Assembly: GCA_013813135.1 (NCBI GenBank)
Contig: JACCSF010000020.1
Span: forward strand, 1 to 6,388
DNA length: 6,388 nucleotides
Origin: Thermoleophilaceae bacterium
Lineage (GTDB): Bacteria; Actinomycetota; Thermoleophilia; Solirubrobacterales; Thermoleophilaceae
Direction: 5' to 3'
Shown: piece after piece, positions 4,863-6,388 of the stretch
Layout: the number at the start of each line of letters is the position of its first letter
How positions within the stretch are numbered: position 1 is the first letter of the stretch
The notes under the pieces: generated by a model
Seen by the model: the letters and a program-made list of their open reading frames with translations, nothing else
Told to the model about the DNA's origin: nothing
The model's database searches: none
Translations under genes and position numbers: made by a program

Positions 4863-6019
4863 CTCGCAGTCCGGACATCTGCCGCGGCGAGGGCGCGGGT
4901 GAAGCGCTCCGCGAGCTCACCCGCGGAGCGTGCGTGGAGGTAGCGCTCGGTTGTCGTGATCCGGGAGTGGCCCATCGCGGCCTTGACGGATGCGAGGTCG
5001 ACTCCGCCGGCCACGAGAAGCGAGCCGTACGTATGGCGCAGGTCGTGGAACCGGAGCGACCGCAGGCCAGCGGCGTCCCTGGCGCGCTCGACGCGGCGAC
5101 GCAGCGCGGAGCCGTCGAGGCGGCGGCCGAGCCGGTTGGCGAAGACGTAGTCGTCGGCGCTCGTGAAGTCGCCGCGCTGGGAGAGGCGGGCGAGCGCTCC
5201 TGCCGCCTGGTCCGCCAGCGGCACCTCGCGGGCCCGCCGCGACTTCGTGGAGCTGGCCTCGACGTCGCCGCTGACCGCGCGGCGCACCACGAGCTTGCGC
5301 CGCTCGAAGTCGACGTCGCGCCAGCGCAGCGCGACGATCTCGCCGTGGCGCAGCCCGGCGTAGGCGGCCACGCGCACCACCTCGGCGTCCTGGCGGTCCT
5401 CGTCCGCTCGAGCATCTGCCTCGGCGGCGCTAACCGCGGCGCCGTTCGGGTCACGGTGACGGCCATCGGCCAGCGCACGGGCAAGCGCCTCGATCTCCTC
5501 GGGCGAGTAGTAGTCGAGCCGGGCGCGCTCGGGCTCGGCACGCCTGTCGGCGGCGCGAGCCGGGTTGTGCGGCAGCCCGAACGTCGCCTCGCGGCAGCCG
5601 AAATTGAAGATCGCGCACACGAGCTGGCGGTGCTTGTTGACCGTACGCGGCGAGGCGTCCGTCGCGGCGACCTCAGCCAGCAGCCGGTTGACGTCGCGGG
5701 TGGTGATCTCGCTTGCCGGCCGATCACCGAGCGCGGCCATGATGAGGCCGCGATGCGCCCGCGAGCCGCGCCGGTGGGCGGCGCCCGGCTCGGCGAGCAA
5801 ATAGCGGTGGTCGCGCAGCGTCGCCGGCTTGGCGCCGCGCACGCGCTCGAGCCAATCGAGGTAGGCGTGCGCGACGGCGCGGAACGTTGGCGGCGCGTTA
5901 GCGGCTCGCTCAGCGGCGGGCGCGCGCTCGGCGAGGTCGCGCTCGACCTCCCGCACGAGCCGGTCCTTGGCGACGATCGCCGCGTGCTCGTCGAGGTAGC
6001 CGGGCTCCCCCTCTCGCAT
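4847..6019 (-). CDS. Tyrosine recombinase / phage-type integrase
   Basis: A 390-residue site-specific recombinase that cuts and rejoins DNA through a tyrosine, normally integrating or excising a mobile element. The core-binding (SAM-like) domain spans about residues 44-140 (FRAVAHAYLDWLERV and SPRTVNKHRQLVCAIFNFG). The catalytic domain follows from about 170. All six active-site positions are visible: R224 (AAYAGLRHGEIVALRW), K259 (STKSRRAREVPL), H325 and R328 (RFHDLRHTYGSLL), H351 (MGHSRITTTERYLHA) and Y360. It should be active. The ATG at 6019 is followed by EGEPGYLDEHAAIVAKDRLV. No typical N-terminal arm-binding domain is evident, and an in-frame TAG lies only 9 nt upstream (6031-6029), so the N-terminus may be truncated or the family short. 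It lies upstream of, and in the same direction as, the RHH gene, 80 bp apart. The element's ends were not found. Confidence 0.94.
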   Translation of the reverse strand: MREGEPGYLDEHAAIVAKDRLVREVERDLAERAPAAERAANAPPTFRAVAHAYLDWLERVRGAKPATLRDHRYLLAEPGAAHRRGSRAHRGLIMAALGDRPASEITTRDVNRLLAEVAATDASPRTVNKHRQLVCAIFNFGCREATFGLPHNPARAADRRAEPERARLDYYSPEEIEALARALADGRHRDPNGAAVSAAEADARADEDRQDAEVVRVAAYAGLRHGEIVALRWRDVDFERRKLVVRRAVSGDVEASSTKSRRAREVPLADQAAGALARLSQRGDFTSADDYVFANRLGRRLDGSALRRRVERARDAAGLRSLRFHDLRHTYGSLLVAGGVDLASVKAAMGHSRITTTERYLHARSAGELAERFTRALAAADVRTASEPVA

Positions 6020-6054
6020 CTCGTTGGGCTAACCCGTCCGACTGGGGTGGGAAT

Positions 6055-6074
6055 CTCGGCTCTTGCCGAGAGCC
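6055..6074. repeat. Two mutually exclusive hairpins between divergent genes
   Basis: CTCGGC (6055-6060) pairs with GCCGAG (6065-6070) around TCTT. Alternatively GGCTCT (6058-6063) pairs with AGAGCC (6069-6074) around TGCCG. The two 6-bp stems share bases and cannot form together. They lie between the integrase start (6019) and the zinc-ribbon gene, possibly inside its leader. Function unknown; a recombination or regulator site is possible. Confidence 0.4.
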
Positions 6075-6388
6075 AGCGCAGCGAGGGTCAAGTGCCCGGA
6101 CGGTGAGCACGCTGGCTCGCGGATCAAGCTGGACGGCACCTACGGCAAGTTGGGCCACCGCCGTCAGCGCTACAAGTGCTCCCCGCGTGGGGGCAGGCCG
6201 CACGTGTTCACCGAGCTTCTGCCCAGGGAGGAGTCATGGAACGGGGCCTGCGACCACTGCGAGCGACAAGTCGAGCGCCGCGAGGGCCCCAAGGCGCCGC
6301 GTCACTACCAGTTCGTCGCCCGCGGGATCGCTGAGGCACTGGCAGCGGTCGGGGCTGGCGACACCTACATGCAGGCCTCACGCGTGGC
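6063..6388 (+). CDS. Zinc-ribbon, transposase-like protein, N-terminal part only
   Basis: An open plus frame runs from 6033 to the right edge. It reads VKCPDGEHAGSRIKLDGTYG, KLGHRRQRYKCSPRGGRPHV, FTELLPREESWNGACDHCER, QVERREGPKAPRHYQFVARG and IAEALAAVGAGDTYMQASRV. Cysteines at 6093, 6177, 6249 and 6258 (the last two as CDHC), with nearby His, suggest one or two zinc ribbons. The closing A-x-A-L-x-x-V-G-x-G-x-x-Y-x-x-A-S resembles the helix-turn-helix after the ribbon in transposase-like proteins. The catalytic domain, if any, lies outside. TTG at 6063 is the only plausible start in frame, with no good ribosome site, so the N-terminus is uncertain and may be truncated. Divergent from the integrase, 43 bp apart. 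Coding is likely; the transposase label is tentative. Confidence 0.6.
   Translation, partial: MPRASAARVKCPDGEHAGSRIKLDGTYGKLGHRRQRYKCSPRGGRPHVFTELLPREESWNGACDHCERQVERREGPKAPRHYQFVARGIAEALAAVGAGDTYMQASRV

Noticed and set aside
4768..5727. Minus frame upstream of and continuous with the RHH gene, antisense-frame to the integrase
   Set aside because: It is an alternative frame of the integrase gene, Ser/Arg/Pro-rich. Only the part from ATG 4767 has its own promoter, ribosome site and protein character.
6062..6091. TTGACC (6091-6086, minus) as integrase -35 box
   Set aside because: At 16-18 bp downstream there is no TAnnnT, only GC-rich hairpin sequence.
4934..6106. 390-codon plus frame opposite the integrase
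   Set aside because: Same length range as the integrase but antisense; no domain, while the minus strand has all six catalytic residues.
1..6388. tRNA, rRNA, CRISPR array or riboswitch
   Set aside because: No cloverleaf, T-loop motif, spaced identical repeats or known aptamer pattern was seen by eye; the 14-bp repeats at 3666-3699 are too short and closely spaced for CRISPR.

Overview
The window is a high-GC bacterial sequence (about 70% G+C by eye). Codons rich in G or C at the third position, GTG and TTG starts, the Arg/Ala-rich proteins and the kinds of gene present suggest an actinobacterium, possibly of the Thermoleophilia type. That placement is inference: there is no rRNA, tRNA or marker gene here.

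The left part (1-3012) looks like ordinary chromosome with a metal-transport theme. A PAP2-type phosphatase gene runs off the left edge on the minus strand. Divergent from it, 31 bp away, is a gene for a stand-alone ChrB N-terminal-type domain (554-1081). It overlaps by 4 nt (GTGA) a CaCA-type sodium/calcium exchanger gene (1078-1982), whose last 40 or so residues lie in another frame. Convergent to this pair is a ZIP-family metal transporter (2061-2921, minus), with a consensus AGGAGG site setting a TTG start. Upstream of it is a perfect 14-bp palindrome, TTAGGGTACCCTAA, resembling a DtxR/MntR-type operator. A ChrB-like regulator plus two cation transporters, one with its own metal-box-like operator, make a coherent metal-homeostasis locus.

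The middle (3013-3800) is gene-poor. It holds one short conserved-looking minus-strand protein (3273-3536) and a three-copy, 14-bp-period direct repeat (3666-3699).

The right part (3801-6388) looks accessory and mobile: two small overlapping plus-strand genes of unknown function (3801-4172 and 4150-4510, the second frame-broken), a convergent ribbon-helix-helix-like antitoxin or regulator with a palindrome over its promoter (4345-4767, minus), a tyrosine recombinase with all six active-site residues (4847-6019, minus), and a divergent zinc-ribbon, transposase-like gene cut by the right edge. No att sites or tRNA target were identified.

Three otherwise sound genes need a single-base correction to read through (near 514-516, 1860-1869 and 4341-4350). 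Either the assembly has indel errors or these genes are decaying, so the breaks need checking before any biological reading.
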